In this document: positions 62,264 through 64,000 of the stretch, one piece after another
Layout of the letters: the number at the start of each line of letters is the position of its first letter
Numbering within the stretch: the stretch's first letter is position 1
Source of the DNA: JAGOEY01 sp017997515
Lineage (GTDB): Bacteria > Pseudomonadota > Gammaproteobacteria > Burkholderiales > Burkholderiaceae_C
Direction: 5' to 3'
Assembly: GCA_026314275.1 (NCBI GenBank)
Contig: CP111109.1
Location: forward strand, 1,922,001-1,986,000
DNA: 64,000 bases
Program-made: the position numbers and the translations under genes
Notes under the pieces: model-generated
What the model was told of the DNA's origin: nothing
The model's input: the letters and a program-made list of their open reading frames with translations, nothing else
Databases searched by the model: none

Positions 62264-63961
62264 ATGCTCTCAGTCACACACGATTTGCTCGCGGCCCTGG
62301 CCGCCGGGCTTGAACACATTGCCCCTGGCTCCGGCGACAAGGCCGCTTTTGAATCCCCCAAGGTGGCCGCCCACGGCGACCTCGCCACCACGGTGGCCAT
62401 GCAACTGGCCAAACCTTTGAAACAAAACCCGCGCCAGCTGGCGGAGCAGCTGCGCGAGGCGCTATTAAAAACAGAGCAATTCCAGCAATGGGTGGATGCG
62501 GTGGACATCGCAGGCCCGGGGTTCATCAACATCAAACTTAAACCCGCCGCCAAACAGCAGGTGGTGTTTGAGGTGCTGCAGGCCAAGGCGCAGTTCGGCT
62601 TTCAGCCCGCGCGGGACGAACAGGTGCTGGTCGAGTTTGTGTCCGCCAACCCCACCGGCCCGCTGCACGTGGGCCATGGCCGCCAGGCTGCGCTGGGCGA
62701 CGCCATTTGCAACCTCTACGCCACCCAGGGCTGGAATGTCTGGCGCGAGTTTTATTACAACGACGCCGGGGTGCAGATCCAGACACTGGCCCACAGCACC
62801 CAGCTGCGCGCCAAAGGTTTTAAACCCGGGGATGATTGCTGGCCGATCGACCCCGAGAACCCCGCCAGCAAGGCCTTCTACAACGGTGACTACATCGCCG
62901 ACATTGCCGAAGACTTCAAGGCGCAAAAAACCGTCAGCGCCGACGACCGCAGCACCACCGCCAGCGGTGATGTGGAGGACCTGGAGTCGATCCGCGAATT
63001 TGCCGTGGCGTACCTGCGCCACGAGCAGGACCTGGATTTACAGGCGTTCCAGGTCAAGTTTGACAACTACTACCTCGAATCCAGCCTCTACACCAGCGGC
63101 CGTGTGGCCGCCACGGTGCAAAAACTCATCGACGCGGGCAAAACCTACGAGCTGGACGGCGCGTTGTGGCTCAAGTCCACCGACTACGGCGACGACAAAG
63201 ACCGTGTGATGCGCAAGAAAGACGGCACGTTCACCTACTTTGTGCCCGATGTGGCGTACCACATCGCCAAGTGGGAGCGTGGCTTCACCAAGGTCGTCAA
63301 CATCCAGGGCACCGACCACCACGGCACCATTGCACGTGTGCGCGCCGGGCTGCAGGCCGCTGGTGTGGGTATTCCGCTGGGTTACCCCGATTACGTGCTG
63401 CACACCATGGTGCGGGTGGTGCGCGGTGAGGAAGAAGTCAAGATCAGCAAACGCGCGGGCAGCTACGTCACCCTGCGCGACGTGATCGAGTGGACCAGCA
63501 AGGACGCCGTGCGTTTCTTCTTGCTGAGCCGCAAGCCTGACACCGAATACACCTTCGACATTGACCTGGCGCGCGCGCAGAACAACGACAACCCGGTTTA
63601 CTACGTGCAGTACGCCCATGCGCGCATCTGCTCGGTGCTGGCCAGTTGGGGCGGTGATGTGGCGGCGCTGACCGAGGTGGATCTGTCGCCGCTGCAAGGC
63701 CCGCAGGCGCTGGCCCTGATGCTGACACTGGCCAAATACCCCGCCATGCTGACCGCCGCCGCAGAAGGCAACGCACCCCACGACGTGACCTTTTACCTGC
63801 GTGAGCTGGCCTCCAGCTACCACAGCTACTACGACGCCGAGCGTATTCTGGTGGACGACGAGGCCGTCAAACTGGCGCGTTTGGCACTGGTCGCTGCCGT
63901 GGCGCAGGTGCTGCACAATGGCCTGGCGGTTTTGGGCGTTTCCGCGCCCTCCCGGATGTGA
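62264..63961 (+). CDS. argS: Arginyl-tRNA synthetase
   Basis: 565 residues from the ATG at 62264 (an ATG at 62255 adds three). Class I synthetase: ANPTGPLHVGHGRQAALGDA near residue 128 is the HIGH motif region, FVSANPTGPLH is typical of ArgRS, and KISKRAGSYVTLRDVI near residue 395 replaces KMSKS. The Add-1 N-domain and the C-terminal DALR anticodon-binding domain (NNDNPVYYVQYAHARICSVL) are complete. Confidence 0.97.
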   Translation: MLSVTHDLLAALAAGLEHIAPGSGDKAAFESPKVAAHGDLATTVAMQLAKPLKQNPRQLAEQLREALLKTEQFQQWVDAVDIAGPGFINIKLKPAAKQQVVFEVLQAKAQFGFQPARDEQVLVEFVSANPTGPLHVGHGRQAALGDAICNLYATQGWNVWREFYYNDAGVQIQTLAHSTQLRAKGFKPGDDCWPIDPENPASKAFYNGDYIADIAEDFKAQKTVSADDRSTTASGDVEDLESIREFAVAYLRHEQDLDLQAFQVKFDNYYLESSLYTSGRVAATVQKLIDAGKTYELDGALWLKSTDYGDDKDRVMRKKDGTFTYFVPDVAYHIAKWERGFTKVVNIQGTDHHGTIARVRAGLQAAGVGIPLGYPDYVLHTMVRVVRGEEEVKISKRAGSYVTLRDVIEWTSKDAVRFFLLSRKPDTEYTFDIDLARAQNNDNPVYYVQYAHARICSVLASWGGDVAALTEVDLSPLQGPQALALMLTLAKYPAMLTAAAEGNAPHDVTFYLRELASSYHSYYDAERILVDDEAVKLARLALVAAVAQVLHNGLAVLGVSAPSRM

Positions 63962-63972
63962 GCAAGACAACA

Positions 63973-64000
63973 ATGGCAAAAAAGAAAAATCAGCAGCGTG
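63973..64000 (+). CDS. Start of a gene downstream of argS, possibly an SPOR-domain protein
   Basis: Only nine codons, MAKKKNQQR, are visible before the window ends, 11 bp after argS. In related genomes a small SPOR-domain (FtsN-like) membrane protein with a Lys-rich start often follows argS; this is synteny-based inference only. Confidence 0.45.

Noticed and set aside
62459..62485. Further copy of the 62-bp repeat in argS (GCTATTAAAAACAGAGC)
   Set aside because: Only the first block resembles the family; the second and third hairpins are missing, so a chance match is likely.

Overview
The window is a chromosomal segment of a betaproteobacterium of the family Comamonadaceae, most likely Rhodoferax-like. 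Support comes from the 16S rRNA sequence, the three-subunit PntA1/PntA2/PntB transhydrogenase, the hpf-ptsN-hprK, fur|bamE and leuS-lptE-holA gene orders, the high GC, and two dispersed repeat families of a type I associate with this family. The genus is an inference. About 55 protein genes, one complete rRNA operon (16S, tRNA-Ile, tRNA-Ala, 23S, 5S) and one intact IS3-family element are present.

Layout. 1-4.5 kb (minus): a truncated Bug-type solute receptor, a LysR regulator and uvrA. 4.6-9.8 kb (plus): an MFS carrier, ssb, and the permease and ATPase of an Fbp/Afu-like ABC importer with no receptor gene. 9.8-14.6 kb (minus): a bufferin-type RiPP operon, that is a small exported Cys-rich peptide (BufA2 family) followed by one polypeptide fusing the MNIO/DUF692 maturase to the DUF2063 partner, then a TauE/SafE permease, nudJ and mnmA. 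14.7-23 kb: pntA1-pntA2-pntB, an acyl-CoA ligase, an MTA/SAH nucleosidase, corA and an MFS transporter. 23-28.4 kb: hpf-ptsN-hprK, fur|bamE-dapB, exbB-exbD. 28.5-29.9 kb: a small accessory insertion (HEPN-like protein, MazE/AbrB antitoxin, PIN toxin) before leuS-lptE-holA-proA. 35.6-44.4 kb: trkA-trkH, gshA, kup, a BenE-type carrier, gshB. 44.4-50.3 kb: the rRNA operon with tandem promoters, boxA sites and RNase III stems. 50.4-51.6 kb: an IS3/IS407-like element with perfect terminal repeats and a CTAC target duplication. 51.7-64 kb: an exported HbpS/GlcG-like protein with an exported ankyrin protein, a YafJ-like amidotransferase, a tautomerase, an exported hydrolase, a CWC protein, malate synthase G, a fused HMG-CoA-lyase/CaiB CoA-transferase with its LysR gene, a MarC protein, a PsiF protein, argS and the first codons of a further gene.

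Most notable. (1) The bufferin operon has fused maturation genes and is preceded by a GTAACC-N16-CGAA sequence, the form I recall for the heavy-metal ECF sigma factor SigF of Caulobacter, so a metal-stress-induced RiPP is a concrete prediction. (2) A roughly 62-bp three-hairpin repeat occurs at least 12 times; several copies lie inside reading frames of housekeeping genes (exbB, leuS, proA twice, the nucleosidase, the BenE carrier) and are translated, and one supplies the nucleosidase stop codon. (3) A fused lyase/CoA-transferase lies divergent from malate synthase and may form a two-step catabolic enzyme for a branched dicarboxylic acid.

All calls come from reading the sequence; no database search was run, and family names rest on recognised motifs and gene order.
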